Assembly (NCBI GenBank): GCA_017454905.1
Contig: JAFTCB010000062.1
Span: 124,001-188,000 of the forward strand
DNA length: 64,000 nt
Reading direction: 5' to 3'
From: Bacteroidales bacterium
GTDB lineage: Bacteria > Bacteroidota > Bacteroidia > Bacteroidales > UBA932
Below, one piece after another: positions 8,193-16,662 of this stretch. The position numbers and the translations under genes are program-made. How positions within the stretch are numbered: position 1 is the stretch's first letter; each line of letters opens with the position of its first letter. Below the pieces are notes generated by a model. That model had not been told where the DNA came from and ran no database searches. It saw only the letters and a program-made list of their open reading frames with translations.

Positions 8193-8939
8193 ATGAAAAA
8201 GTTTTTCATGTTTTTGGCAGGTGCGGGCTCTATGGTCCTCTCTGCAACCAGCGCATTCGCCCAGGAAGAGATGAGCGCAGCCGATCTCCTCAGCGGCAGT
8301 GAGCAGCCCCTCAACCAGGCGCTCAAGCAGAAGTTCATCGAAGGTGGTCCTGCCTTCATGTCCCTGATTATCATCTGCTTGATCATCGGTCTCGCCCTTG
8401 CTATCGAGCGTATCCTCTATCTTTCCTTCTCCAAGATCAACACCAAGAAGCTCGTCGAGAAGGTCGAGGCTGCCCTCAATGAAGGTGGTATCGAGAAGGC
8501 CAAGGAGGTCTGCCGCAACACCCGCGGTCCCGTCGCCAGCATCTTCTACCAGGGTCTGCTCCGCTACGACCAGGGTCTTGACGTGGTTGAGAAGACCATC
8601 GTCTCCTACGGTTCCGTTCAGCAGAGCCAGCTGGAGAGCGGCCTGAGCTGGATCTCCCTGTTCATCGCCATCGCCCCGTCCCTCGGATTCCTCGGTACGG
8701 TTATCGGTATGATCAACGCCTTCGACGCCATCCAGGCTGCCGGCGATATCTCCCCGAACGTTGTTGCAGGTGGTATGAAGGTCGCCCTTATCACGACCGT
8801 CGGCGGTCTGATCGTCGCCATGATCCTCCAGGTTTTCTACAACTACATCCTTGCGAAGATCGAGTCCATCACCATCGACATGGAAGACTCCTCCATCAGC
8901 CTGATCGATGTCCTGACCAAATACGGCCAGAAGAAATAA
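8193..8939 (+). CDS. exbB: MotA/TolQ/ExbB proton channel family protein
   Basis: 248 residues. ExbB forms the pentameric inner-membrane channel that, with ExbD, couples the proton gradient to TonB-dependent outer-membrane transport. Residues 1-24 look like a cleavable signal (ending AFAQ), which is common in Bacteroidetes ExbB. One membrane helix follows near residue 50 (FMSLIIICLIIGLALAIERI), then a cytoplasmic loop and two further helices (WISLFIAIAPSLGFLGTVIG and the GGLIVAMILQVF segment) with the conserved LGFLGTVIGM motif. It is first in a four-gene operon. Codon use is more T-rich at third positions than in flanking genes, suggesting high expression. Confidence 0.92.
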   Translation: MKKFFMFLAGAGSMVLSATSAFAQEEMSAADLLSGSEQPLNQALKQKFIEGGPAFMSLIIICLIIGLALAIERILYLSFSKINTKKLVEKVEAALNEGGIEKAKEVCRNTRGPVASIFYQGLLRYDQGLDVVEKTIVSYGSVQQSQLESGLSWISLFIAIAPSLGFLGTVIGMINAFDAIQAAGDISPNVVAGGMKVALITTVGGLIVAMILQVFYNYILAKIESITIDMEDSSISLIDVLTKYGQKK

Positions 8940-8978
8940 TTATCCAAACCCCGTTTTAACAGTCTAAAAAACTGAATA

Positions 8979-9422
8979 ATGAAACTTAACAAGATTTTCA
9001 AGTGGGGAATGGTGGTGCTGATCCTTATCAGCGTCGCGATCATGGTCTGGGGCTTCGTTGCAGGCTTTGCAGAAGGCAATGTCGCGAAGAAGCCTACTGA
9101 TGTGCTGCTCACCTGGGCATACATCATGATCGGCATCGCCCTCTTCTGCTGGGTAATCGTCGGGCTCTTCATCAGCATCAAGAACGATCCGAAATCCCTC
9201 GTCAAGATGGGTATCGTGCTCGTCGGTATCGCTGCTGTCTGCCTGGTCTCCTACCTGCTTGCGAAGGGCAACCCCGTCCCCGGCTACATGGGACCCGAGG
9301 TCTCTGCCGGCATGCTCAAGCTTACTGATACCATCCTGATCCTTACGGCCATCGCCGGTATCGGCGCGGTCGCGGCCATCATCGTCGGTGAAATCCGTCT
9401 GGCGATCACTAACAAGAAGTAA
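8979..9422 (+). CDS. Small membrane protein of the exb operon
   Basis: 147 residues with four predicted membrane helices (starting near residues 9, 45, 76 and 111) and short polar loops. I see no enzymatic motif. It stands between exbB and the first exbD with gaps of 39 nt and 2 nt, so it is co-transcribed and co-translated with the channel genes. Proteins of this kind often accompany exbB-exbD-exbD operons in Bacteroidetes without an assigned role. A part in assembling or modulating the ExbB/ExbD complex is an inference from position only. Confidence 0.75.
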   Translation: MKLNKIFKWGMVVLILISVAIMVWGFVAGFAEGNVAKKPTDVLLTWAYIMIGIALFCWVIVGLFISIKNDPKSLVKMGIVLVGIAAVCLVSYLLAKGNPVPGYMGPEVSAGMLKLTDTILILTAIAGIGAVAAIIVGEIRLAITNKK

Positions 9423-9424
9423 TT

Positions 9425-10009
9425 ATGGCAAAGAAAACACCAGCAATCAATTCGAGTTCTACGGCCGATATCGCATTCCTGTTGTTGTGCTACTTCCTGA
9501 TGACCACAACGATGGGTTCGCACTTCGGATTGTCCCGTCGTCTCCCCCCGATGCCTGATCCCAATCAGAAGGTCGAGGACCAGAAGGTCAATCGCCGCAA
9601 CATCATCGTGGTGAAGATCAACTCTGCCGATAGGATTCTTGCCGGTACCGATGCCATAGATGTCTCTCAGCTCAAAGATAAGATCAAAGAGTTCTTAAGC
9701 AATCCTGCCAACGACCCGAACCTTCCCGAGAAGGAAGTGAAGGAGATCGAAGGTTACAGCAAGGGCACCTACCCTGTTTCCAAGGGTGTCATCTCCCTGC
9801 AGAACGACCGTGGTACCAGCTACCAGGCCTACATCGCCGTCCAGAACGAACTGGTCAAGGCCGTCAACGAACTTCGTGATGAGTTCTCGATGCGTGAGTT
9901 CGGCAAGGTCTACAGCTACCTGGACGAAGATCAGCAGAAGATCGTGCGTGACTGTATCCCGCAGAACATTTCCGAGGCAGAGCCTAAGGACGTCGGCAAA
10001 AGAAGATAA
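9425..10009 (+). CDS. exbD: ExbD/TolR family biopolymer transport protein (first copy)
   Basis: 194 residues. A short N-terminal tail is followed by one membrane helix with the conserved acidic residue (SSTADIAFLLLCYFLMTTT), the proton-binding Asp of ExbD/TolR. A periplasmic domain fills the rest. It is longer than classical ExbD (about 140 aa): residues about 80-130 carry an extra charged segment typical of one of two Bacteroidetes ExbD types. It starts 2 nt after the preceding membrane protein and is followed 14 nt later by a second exbD. The two may form a heterodimer in the ExbB pore. Confidence 0.9.
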   Translation: MAKKTPAINSSSTADIAFLLLCYFLMTTTMGSHFGLSRRLPPMPDPNQKVEDQKVNRRNIIVVKINSADRILAGTDAIDVSQLKDKIKEFLSNPANDPNLPEKEVKEIEGYSKGTYPVSKGVISLQNDRGTSYQAYIAVQNELVKAVNELRDEFSMREFGKVYSYLDEDQQKIVRDCIPQNISEAEPKDVGKRR

Positions 10010-10023
10010 TAGGAGATAAGATT

Positions 10024-10491
10024 ATGTCAAGATTCAAGAAAGGCGGCAAAAAAGAAATGCCGGGGATCACTTCCAGTTCCCTCTCGGATATTGTGTTTAT
10101 GCTCCTGTTCTTCTTCATGGTCACCACGCAGATGCGTGAGACCGAGCAGAAGGTCAAGGTCACCACGCCTGAGGCATCCGAAGTCGTCAAGTTGGAGCGC
10201 AAGGACCTCAACTCATACATCAACATCGGTTCTCCGACCCTGCAGTATCAGGGCCAGTACGGTACCGATGCCCGTATCCAGTTGAACGACGCTTTCCGCA
10301 CCACCGATGACATCCGTGACTTCATCGCCGCAGAGCGTGACGCCCTGAGCGAGGCTGACCGCCAGCTCATGACCGTGTCCATCCGCGCTGACCAGGACGT
10401 CAGAATGGGTATCGTTACCGATGTTAAGCAGGAGCTCAGACGTTGCTCCGCGCTTAAGATCATGTACTCAGCCAGAAAGCCCGCCAAATAG
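10024..10491 (+). CDS. exbD: ExbD/TolR family biopolymer transport protein (second copy)
   Basis: 155 residues with the same layout as the first copy: basic N-terminus, membrane helix SSSLSDIVFMLLFFFMVTT with the conserved Asp, and a periplasmic domain ending VTDVKQELRRCSALKIMYSA. It is the last gene of the operon and is closed by a terminator 21 nt after its stop. Bacteroidetes commonly carry two dissimilar ExbDs in one operon; division of labour between them is not defined by the sequence. Confidence 0.9.
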   Translation: MSRFKKGGKKEMPGITSSSLSDIVFMLLFFFMVTTQMRETEQKVKVTTPEASEVVKLERKDLNSYINIGSPTLQYQGQYGTDARIQLNDAFRTTDDIRDFIAAERDALSEADRQLMTVSIRADQDVRMGIVTDVKQELRRCSALKIMYSARKPAK

Positions 10492-10512
10492 GCAGAGGCC
10501 GTAATGAATATG

Positions 10513-10543
10513 AGCAGCCCCCTTCAACGAGGGCTGCTTTTTA
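10513..10543 (+). terminator. Rho-independent terminator of the exb operon
   Basis: AGCAGCCC (10513-10520) pairs with GGGCTGCT (10531-10538) and is followed by T residues. It separates the exb operon from asnS, which starts at 10560. Confidence 0.8.
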
Positions 10544-10559
10544 AAATCTATCAATCGAA

Positions 10560-11963
10560 ATGAAGGAAATACTTCGCACCAAGGTGAAGGACCTGCTCAC
10601 GATGGAAGCAGGCCGGGAAGTTCTGGCCAAAGGTTGGGTCAGGACCAAGAGAGGGAATAAAGAAATCGCGTTCATCGCGCTCAACGACGGCTCCACGATC
10701 AAGAACGTCCAGATCGTCGTGGACAAGAATGCCGAGACGGAACCGGTGCTCGCCCAGATCAGCACGGGCGCCTGCATCGGCGTCCTGGGAAGTCTTGTCG
10801 AGTCCGTGGGAAGCGGCCAGGCCGTCGAGATCCACGCCAGTGAGATCACCGTGTACGGCAAATGCGATCCCGTACGTTATCCGCTCCAGAAGAAGGACAC
10901 GTCCTTCGAGTATCTGCGGACCGTCGCCCATCTCCGCCCCAGGACCAATACCTTCGGCGCCATCTACCGGCTCCGCAGTCAGATGGCCTTCGCCATCCAC
11001 GAGTATTTCCACAGCAAGGGCTTCGTGTACGTCCATACGCCGCTCATCACCGCGTCCGACGCGGAAGGAGCCGGACAGATGTTCCAGGTCACGACCCTCG
11101 ACCTCGAGAACGTGCCCCGCGACAAGAAAGGCCGCGTCGATTACGGCAAGGACTTCTTCGGCAAGCAGACCAGCCTGACCGTGAGCGGCCAGCTGGAAGG
11201 CGAACTCGGCGCCACGGCCCTCGGAGAGATCTACACCTTCGGACCGACCTTCCGGGCCGAGAACTCCAACACGCCGCGCCACCTCGCTGAATTCTGGATG
11301 GTCGAGCCGGAAATGGCCTTCTACGACATCAAGGACAACATGGACCTCGCGGAAGACTTCATCAAGCACCTCGTATCCTACGCCCTGGAGCACTGTATGG
11401 ACGACATCCAGTTCCTGAATGACCGCTACGATCCGGAACTGGTCGAGCGCCTGCGCAGCGTCATCGGCACGGAATTCGTGCGTCTCGAGTACACCGAGGG
11501 TATCCGCATCCTGGAGGAAGCCGTCCGAAACGGCGTCCAGTTCGAATACCCGGTCTCCTGGGGCATCGACCTGCAGAGCGAGCACGAGCGCTACCTGGTG
11601 GAGAAGCATTTCGGCAAGCCAGTCATCCTGACGGGTTATCCCAAGGACATCAAGGCCTTCTACATGAAGCAGAACGAAGACGGCAAGACCGTCCGCGCCA
11701 TGGATGTCCTGTTCCCGAAGATCGGCGAGATCATCGGCGGCTCCGAGCGTGAAGCGGACCTGGAGAAACTCGAAAAGCGTATCGACGAGCTCAAGATGAG
11801 CCGCCGGAACCTCGAGTGGTACATCGACACCCGACGCTTCGGCAGCTGCCCGCACAGCGGCTTCGGCCTGGGCTTCGAGCGTCTGCTCCTCTTCATCACC
11901 GGCATGTCCAACATCCGGGACGTCATCCCCTTCCCGAGAACCCCTAAGAACGCGGAATTCTGA
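10560..11963 (+). CDS. asnS: Asparaginyl-tRNA synthetase
   Basis: 467 residues, standard length. A class II synthetase that charges tRNA-Asn. The N-terminal OB-fold anticodon-binding domain covers about residues 1-110 ([20 protein letters not shown]). The catalytic core has motif 2 [20 protein letters not shown], whose ending marks AsnRS rather than AspRS, and motif 3 [15 protein letters not shown] near the C-terminus. Its stop overlaps the udk start by one nucleotide. Confidence 0.96.
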   Translation: MKEILRTKVKDLLTMEAGREVLAKGWVRTKRGNKEIAFIALNDGSTIKNVQIVVDKNAETEPVLAQISTGACIGVLGSLVESVGSGQAVEIHASEITVYGKCDPVRYPLQKKDTSFEYLRTVAHLRPRTNTFGAIYRLRSQMAFAIHEYFHSKGFVYVHTPLITASDAEGAGQMFQVTTLDLENVPRDKKGRVDYGKDFFGKQTSLTVSGQLEGELGATALGEIYTFGPTFRAENSNTPRHLAEFWMVEPEMAFYDIKDNMDLAEDFIKHLVSYALEHCMDDIQFLNDRYDPELVERLRSVIGTEFVRLEYTEGIRILEEAVRNGVQFEYPVSWGIDLQSEHERYLVEKHFGKPVILTGYPKDIKAFYMKQNEDGKTVRAMDVLFPKIGEIIGGSEREADLEKLEKRIDELKMSRRNLEWYIDTRRFGSCPHSGFGLGFERLLLFITGMSNIRDVIPFPRTPKNAEF

Positions 11964-12583
11964 TGTTAGTCATTGGTATCGCCGGTGGATCCGGCTCAGG
12001 CAAGACCACGGTCGTCAAGGCCATTACCCGCGAGCTGAATGCGAAGCGGGTGGTCGTCATCCCCCAGGACTCCTACTACAAGGACTCCAGCGACCTCTCC
12101 GACGAGGAGAAACGCAACCACAATTTCGATCACCCGGACGCGATCGACTGGGAACTGCTCTGCGAGCAGCTCGCTGAACTGAAAAGCGGCAAGACAATTC
12201 AGCAGCCGGTGTATTCCTACATCTCCTGCTCCCGTTCCAAGACAGAGACGGTGACCGTGGAACCGGCCGACGTGATCATCATCGAAGGGATCCTGATCTT
12301 CACCTGCGAGCAGCTCCGTGAGCAGATGGACGTCAAGATCTTCGTCGACGCGGACGATGACGACCGGCTGATGCGCGTGATGGCGCGCGACATCAGCGAG
12401 CGCGGCAAGGACGTCCACTGGGTCATCGAGCGCTACTCCCGTACCGTCAAACCGATGTACCTCCAGTTCATCGAGCCGAGCAAGCGCTATGCAGACATCA
12501 TCATCCCGCAGGGAGGACACAACAAGGTGGCCATCGACGTGATCAAGGCCACGATCGAGAAATCCCTGAAGGAAAAAGCCTAG
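11963..12583 (+). CDS. udk: Uridine kinase
   Basis: 206 residues. It phosphorylates uridine and cytidine in pyrimidine salvage. The P-loop GGSGSGKTT is at residues 8-16, followed by IPQDSYYKD and NFDHPDAIDWELL, both diagnostic of Udk, and IIEGILIF with the conserved base-binding region after it. Cytoplasmic, no extra domains. It overlaps asnS by 1 nt and is followed 6 nt later by a TonB-like gene. Confidence 0.94.
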   Translation: MLVIGIAGGSGSGKTTVVKAITRELNAKRVVVIPQDSYYKDSSDLSDEEKRNHNFDHPDAIDWELLCEQLAELKSGKTIQQPVYSYISCSRSKTETVTVEPADVIIIEGILIFTCEQLREQMDVKIFVDADDDDRLMRVMARDISERGKDVHWVIERYSRTVKPMYLQFIEPSKRYADIIIPQGGHNKVAIDVIKATIEKSLKEKA

Positions 12584-12589
12584 CTCACC

Positions 12590-13327
12590 GTGCGCCGGCT
12601 CTCCAGCGAAGACAAGGCAGGCATCTACACCACCGTGATCGTCCATCTCGCGGTGGTGATTGTCTTGTTGCTGGCAGGGCTGGATTATACGATCAAGAAG
12701 GAGAACAGTTTCGTGCTGGACTTCTCCAAGTACGAGGAGCTCGAGCGGCTGCAGGAAGAAGCAGAAAAGCTGCAGAAGGAAGCCGAACTCAAAGAGAGCA
12801 TCACCCGGAAACTGGAGCAGGAGCTGGGCCATGCTTCGGAAATCCGCGGCGTAGCCGTGGACCGCGCCGCCTTGAAGGACGACCGGGGCACGGATGCGGA
12901 AAAGCTCTACGAAGACGCCAGAAGGCTGCAGGAAGAGCTGGCAAAGGGTTATGAAGTGCAGGAGGACGATGTCGCCGATCCGGGCACGCCAGAGCCTCAG
13001 AAAAAGCAGGAAACGAAGCCCAGGGAAGACGCCCCAGTGTACAGCGGGCCCTCGGTCGTCTCCTACTTCCTGGAAGGGCGGAAAGCCAGCCATCTGCCCA
13101 TTCCGGCCTACCGCTGCATGGGCGGCGGGCAGGTCACCGTGCTGATCACGGTCAATCCCTCCGGCGCGGTCGTTGCGGCGAAGGTCGATGACGCCGTCTC
13201 CTCCAAGGACGGCTGTCTGCGGAACTATGCCATCCGCGCGGCCCGCCTCTCCAAATTCTCCGCCAAAGCCGACGCCGCCCCAAAACAGCAAGGCAACATC
13301 GTCTACGAATTCGTTTCCCAGTATTAA
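12590..13327 (+). CDS. TonB-like periplasm-spanning protein
   Basis: 245 residues, starting with GTG 6 nt after udk. One N-terminal membrane helix (VIVHLAVVIVLLLAGLDYTI) is followed by a long charged helix with coiled-coil character (about residues 45-125), a Pro/Lys/Glu-rich linker and a C-terminal domain (about 150-245) resembling the TonB C-terminal fold. Such proteins bridge the inner and outer membranes and transmit ExbB/ExbD energy to TonB-dependent receptors. The exb operon is 2 kb upstream, which fits, but receptor specificity is unknown. No classical Pro-Glu/Pro-Lys repeat is seen. Confidence 0.65.
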   Translation: MRRLSSEDKAGIYTTVIVHLAVVIVLLLAGLDYTIKKENSFVLDFSKYEELERLQEEAEKLQKEAELKESITRKLEQELGHASEIRGVAVDRAALKDDRGTDAEKLYEDARRLQEELAKGYEVQEDDVADPGTPEPQKKQETKPREDAPVYSGPSVVSYFLEGRKASHLPIPAYRCMGGGQVTVLITVNPSGAVVAAKVDDAVSSKDGCLRNYAIRAARLSKFSAKADAAPKQQGNIVYEFVSQY

Positions 13328-13330
13328 AAA

Positions 13331-13571
13331 GGCATAGTGAAACGGACAGCGTCCTTTTTTTGTTGCCTTTTCATTGCCGCCCGGGACTCGGAGCGCAGCG
13401 ACCAGAGGGGGTGTCGGGGGAAACTTCCCCCGGCATAGTGGAACGGACAGCGTCCTTTTTTGTTGCCTTTTCATTGCCGCCCGGGACTCGGAGCGCAGCG
13501 ACCAGAGGGGGTGTCGGGGGAAACTTCCCCCGGCATAGTGAAACGGACAGCGTCCTTTTTTGTTGCCTGAA
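13331..13571. repeat. Tandem ~100-bp repeats in the tonB-like / regulator intergenic region
   Basis: A unit beginning GGCATAGTG(A/G)AACGGAC recurs at 13331, 13432 and 13532: two full copies of 101 and 100 bp and a third of about 36 bp. The copies differ by one base substitution and one T in a T-run. Each full copy contains GGGGGAA-AC-TTCCCCC, a 7-bp hairpin. The units are too long and too few for a CRISPR array, and no protein is encoded. The pattern is like a dispersed palindromic repeat amplified in tandem. Confidence 0.85.
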
Positions 13572-13607
13572 AGGCAACAAAAAAGGACGCGCTCCTGGTG
13601 CGCGTCC
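13550..13607 (+). other. Long hairpin with an overlapping alternative hairpin
   Basis: GCGTCCTTTTTTGTTGCC (13550-13567) is perfectly complementary to 13573-13590 across a 5-nt loop, an 18-bp stem. A second stem, GGACGCGC (13585-13592) with GCGCGTCC (13600-13607), uses six of the same bases, so the two structures exclude each other. It may end the asnS-udk-tonB transcript, or transcripts on both strands, or act as a switch; the sequence does not decide. From 13608 to the promoter at 13762 I see no further feature. Confidence 0.55.
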
Positions 13608-13761
13608 CGAAAAACCAATTATTAACCGTTAGTATCCAGGATATCGTTTAAGGTTAGGACTGCTTGTTTTTATGTATGTCAAAGGTAGTCACGGCAGGGA
13701 TAAAATTTGTCGAATATAATGCTGATTCGGTGGAATATCGTCCAAAATCCAGAAAAAAGTG

Positions 13762-13770
13762 TAATTTTGT
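13762..13770 (+). promoter_or_regulatory. -7 promoter element for the propeller/AraC regulator
   Basis: TAATTTTGT matches TAnnTTTG and lies 18 nt upstream of the ATG at 13789. It is the only good match in the 180 nt between the hairpin and the gene. No distinct -33 element. Confidence 0.5.
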
Positions 13771-13788
13771 ACGGAAAAGAATCCAATC

Positions 13789-16653
13789 ATGCATTACCGT
13801 GAGTATCTCTGCCTGTGCCTATTGATGACAGGCCTGCTGGCGGCGGCGCAAGCGCCGCACACCTTCACCCGCTACGGCCGGGAGAACGGATTTGCCGGTA
13901 CGACCGTGGAAAGCATGGTACAGGACGAACACGGACAACTCTGGCTGGCGACCTGGGGCGGGCTCTACAGTTTCGACGGCCGGACTTTCCAGAACTACAA
14001 GACCAGCCTCCCGGACGACCGGGACAATCCCCGCAGCAACCGTTTCGTAGATGTAGAAGCCTTCGGCCAGGACGAAGTCCGCGTCGTCTCCTATGACAAC
14101 CACCTGTACCGGCTCAACCCGCGCACCCGCGTCCTGGATCCTGTAGACTGCAAGGGCCACGGCATCCAGCAGATTCTCCGCCCCACCGCGACAAGCACCT
14201 TCTACCTGACACCGGAGAACGAAGTCCTGGACGGCACCTTCTCGCACTACTGCACCGTCAGCCGCAACGCGACCGTACACTCGATCATCCGCGACATCGA
14301 CGGAGAGATCTGGATCCTGACCAGCCAGGGCATCTACCGGAGCGGGGCCCAGACGGTCGAAGTGCCGACTTTCTGCGCCGAAGTCGTGGACAGCGCCCTC
14401 TATATCGGATCCGTCGCGGGCGAAGTCCTGCGGTACCAGGACCAGCAGCTCTCCTCCCTGCCCACCCAGCTCACCGGAGATATCACGTTCATCGCCAAGG
14501 TCCCCCGCAAGCAGGAACTGCTCATCGGCACGGACACGCAGGGCATCGAAATCCACAATCTGATCGACGATTCCCACCGGCACATCCCGCTCGTCAACAC
14601 CTCCGACGAAGACGGCTCCTTCATGTGCAGCACAGACCTGCGGGGCAACCTCTGGATCTATTCGACGCGCGGCAGCCTTTTCTGGTACGACCCGGAGCAA
14701 TACAGACTGGTCCCCTTCCTGAACAAGAACATGCAGCAGGGCTGGAACTCCGAGACCGGGATCACTTCCTTCCTCCCCGACCGGCAGGGCAACCTCTGGA
14801 TCGGTTCGACCTGGGGCGGCTTGGAACGCGTCATCTTCCAGGAAGACAATTTCAAGTTCCGCACCATCGACGGGAGCGGACAGGTATCCCCCCAGAACAG
14901 CGTCCGTGCCCTGGTCCAGGACCGTTCAGGCTGGATCTTCGCCGCGACACGGGACAGCCGCCTGCACGCTTTCGACGAGACCCTCCGGGAACGGGGCGCC
15001 TGGGATACGCAGCAGCCGGGCTATGCCATCACCATCGACCATGACGGGAAAATCTGGGTCGGCACCAAAGGCGCCGGCCTGATCGAAATCTCCCGCCAGC
15101 CCGGCGATGCCAGCGCAACCCTCATCCGCCAGAACCACTACCCGAAAGACGAACTCTTCTACGGCCCCAACAGCGACAACATCTACTCCCTGCTTGAAGA
15201 CGGCTCCCGGCGGCTCTGGATCGGTACTTTCGACGAAGGAATCGCCTACGTGGACCTGAATCAGCCGGACCGGCTGTTCATCAGCAAGAAGAACCGGCTG
15301 AGTTTCCCCACGGACCGGCGCAACCGCATGCGCTGCCTGGCCATCGGACCGGACGGACGGCTCTACGCCGGCGGACAGATCGGGCTCTTTGTCTGCGAGA
15401 AGCCCTCCGGAGAGCCGGAGGAAATGCATTTCGAGCGTTTCTCCCAGATCCTGGACTACGACATCCAGCACATCCTGTTCTCCAGCCAGGGAGACCTTTA
15501 TGTCTCGTCATTCGGCGCAGGCCTGCTGAAATTCGACAGCACCGATCCCGACAGCGGTTTCCACGCCTATACCATCAACGACGGCATGCTGTCCGACTAC
15601 ATCCTCTCCACCATCGAAGATGACGCCGGCAACCTGTGGATCGCCACGCAGGGCGGCCTGAACCGCCTCAACCTCCAGACGGGCAGCCTCATCGGCTTCC
15701 CCTACGACCGGCTCGGACATCTGATGCGCTTCAACGAAGGCCAGCCGCTCCGCGGCCGGGACGGCAATCTCTATTTCAACACGACCGCCGGCATCCTCTA
15801 TTTCAATCCCCGGGAAATCTCCAACAGCAATTTCACCCCGGAGATTGTCATCCAGGCCCTGTATATATCGGGCGTACGCCATTATTTCCAAGGGAAAGAG
15901 CCCATCCGCATCCTCCCGACCGACGGCATCCGGGCACAGTTCGCCGCCACGGACCTGACCGCACCCGAACAGATCCTCTACTCCTATAAGCTGGAGGGCG
16001 TGGACAAGGACTGGGTCCACCTGGGACACCAGGCCACCCTGAGCCTCCCGCCGCAAAGGCCCGGCCGGTACACCCTGCGCATCCGCTCGACCAACGGAGA
16101 CGGCCTGGAAGTGGACAACGAACGGGACATCGTCTTCCTGGTCCGCCGCAACTTCCTCCAGTCCGGCTGGGCCGGACTGATCTATCTGCTGATCGCCGTC
16201 GCGATCATCTTCCTGCTGCTCAATTCCCGGAAGCGGCAGCCCGCCGGCCCGGACCCGGCGGAGGATCCGCGGCTGAAAGGCCTGCACGGAGATGACCTCC
16301 GCTTCGTCGAGACCTACACGGGCTACCTGCAGGCGCACCTGGACGACGGCAACCTGGACGTCCCGCAGATGTGCGGAGCCATGGGCGTCAGCCGCTCCGT
16401 CCTCTTCGAGAAATGCCGGGCGCTGCTGGACACGACGCCGGCCATCTTCCTGCGCCGTCTCAGGATGGAACGCGCGCAGGCGCTGATCCGCGAAGGCGGC
16501 CGGACGATGGCCGAAATCTCTTACGCCGTGGGATTCAACGATCCCCACTATTTCAGCCGGATCTTCAAGCAGGAGTTCGGGATGACACCCACCGAATACC
16601 GCGCCAAAGTTGCCAATCCGCCTGCAGACAGCGGGACGCCGCCCCAGTCATAA
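13789..16653 (+). CDS. Membrane-anchored sensor-regulator: Reg_prop/Y_Y_Y sensor fused to AraC HTH, no kinase
   Basis: 954 residues. A signal-like N-terminus is followed by repeated two-component-regulator propeller blades (motifs such as GQLWLATWGGLYSF, GNLWIGSTWGGLERV, GNLWIATQGGLNRL) to about residue 700, a Y_Y_Y domain, one membrane helix (about 792-811) and an AraC-type double HTH (about 845-940; TMAEISYAVGFNDPHYFSRI). This is the outline of the hybrid two-component systems that sense glycans in Bacteroides, but histidine kinase and receiver domains are absent; only about 30 residues join membrane and HTH. It probably binds a periplasmic oligosaccharide and acts directly on DNA. It ends 9 nt from the convergent esterase gene; control of the pectin genes is an inference. 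Confidence 0.88.
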   Translation: MHYREYLCLCLLMTGLLAAAQAPHTFTRYGRENGFAGTTVESMVQDEHGQLWLATWGGLYSFDGRTFQNYKTSLPDDRDNPRSNRFVDVEAFGQDEVRVVSYDNHLYRLNPRTRVLDPVDCKGHGIQQILRPTATSTFYLTPENEVLDGTFSHYCTVSRNATVHSIIRDIDGEIWILTSQGIYRSGAQTVEVPTFCAEVVDSALYIGSVAGEVLRYQDQQLSSLPTQLTGDITFIAKVPRKQELLIGTDTQGIEIHNLIDDSHRHIPLVNTSDEDGSFMCSTDLRGNLWIYSTRGSLFWYDPEQYRLVPFLNKNMQQGWNSETGITSFLPDRQGNLWIGSTWGGLERVIFQEDNFKFRTIDGSGQVSPQNSVRALVQDRSGWIFAATRDSRLHAFDETLRERGAWDTQQPGYAITIDHDGKIWVGTKGAGLIEISRQPGDASATLIRQNHYPKDELFYGPNSDNIYSLLEDGSRRLWIGTFDEGIAYVDLNQPDRLFISKKNRLSFPTDRRNRMRCLAIGPDGRLYAGGQIGLFVCEKPSGEPEEMHFERFSQILDYDIQHILFSSQGDLYVSSFGAGLLKFDSTDPDSGFHAYTINDGMLSDYILSTIEDDAGNLWIATQGGLNRLNLQTGSLIGFPYDRLGHLMRFNEGQPLRGRDGNLYFNTTAGILYFNPREISNSNFTPEIVIQALYISGVRHYFQGKEPIRILPTDGIRAQFAATDLTAPEQILYSYKLEGVDKDWVHLGHQATLSLPPQRPGRYTLRIRSTNGDGLEVDNERDIVFLVRRNFLQSGWAGLIYLLIAVAIIFLLLNSRKRQPAGPDPAEDPRLKGLHGDDLRFVETYTGYLQAHLDDGNLDVPQMCGAMGVSRSVLFEKCRALLDTTPAIFLRRLRMERAQALIREGGRTMAEISYAVGFNDPHYFSRIFKQEFGMTPTEYRAKVANPPADSGTPPQS

Positions 16654-16662
16654 ATCTGCCGG

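Noticed and set aside
13331-13571. CRISPR array
   Set aside because: Only two full units of about 100 bp with no spacers and no cas genes in the window.
11996-13618. Minus-strand open frame across udk, tonB-like gene and the repeats
   Set aside because: Antisense to two well-supported genes; its N-terminal part just translates the tandem repeats.
13360-13632. Short open frames within the tandem repeats
   Set aside because: They translate the repeat unit itself and carry no signal of protein conservation.
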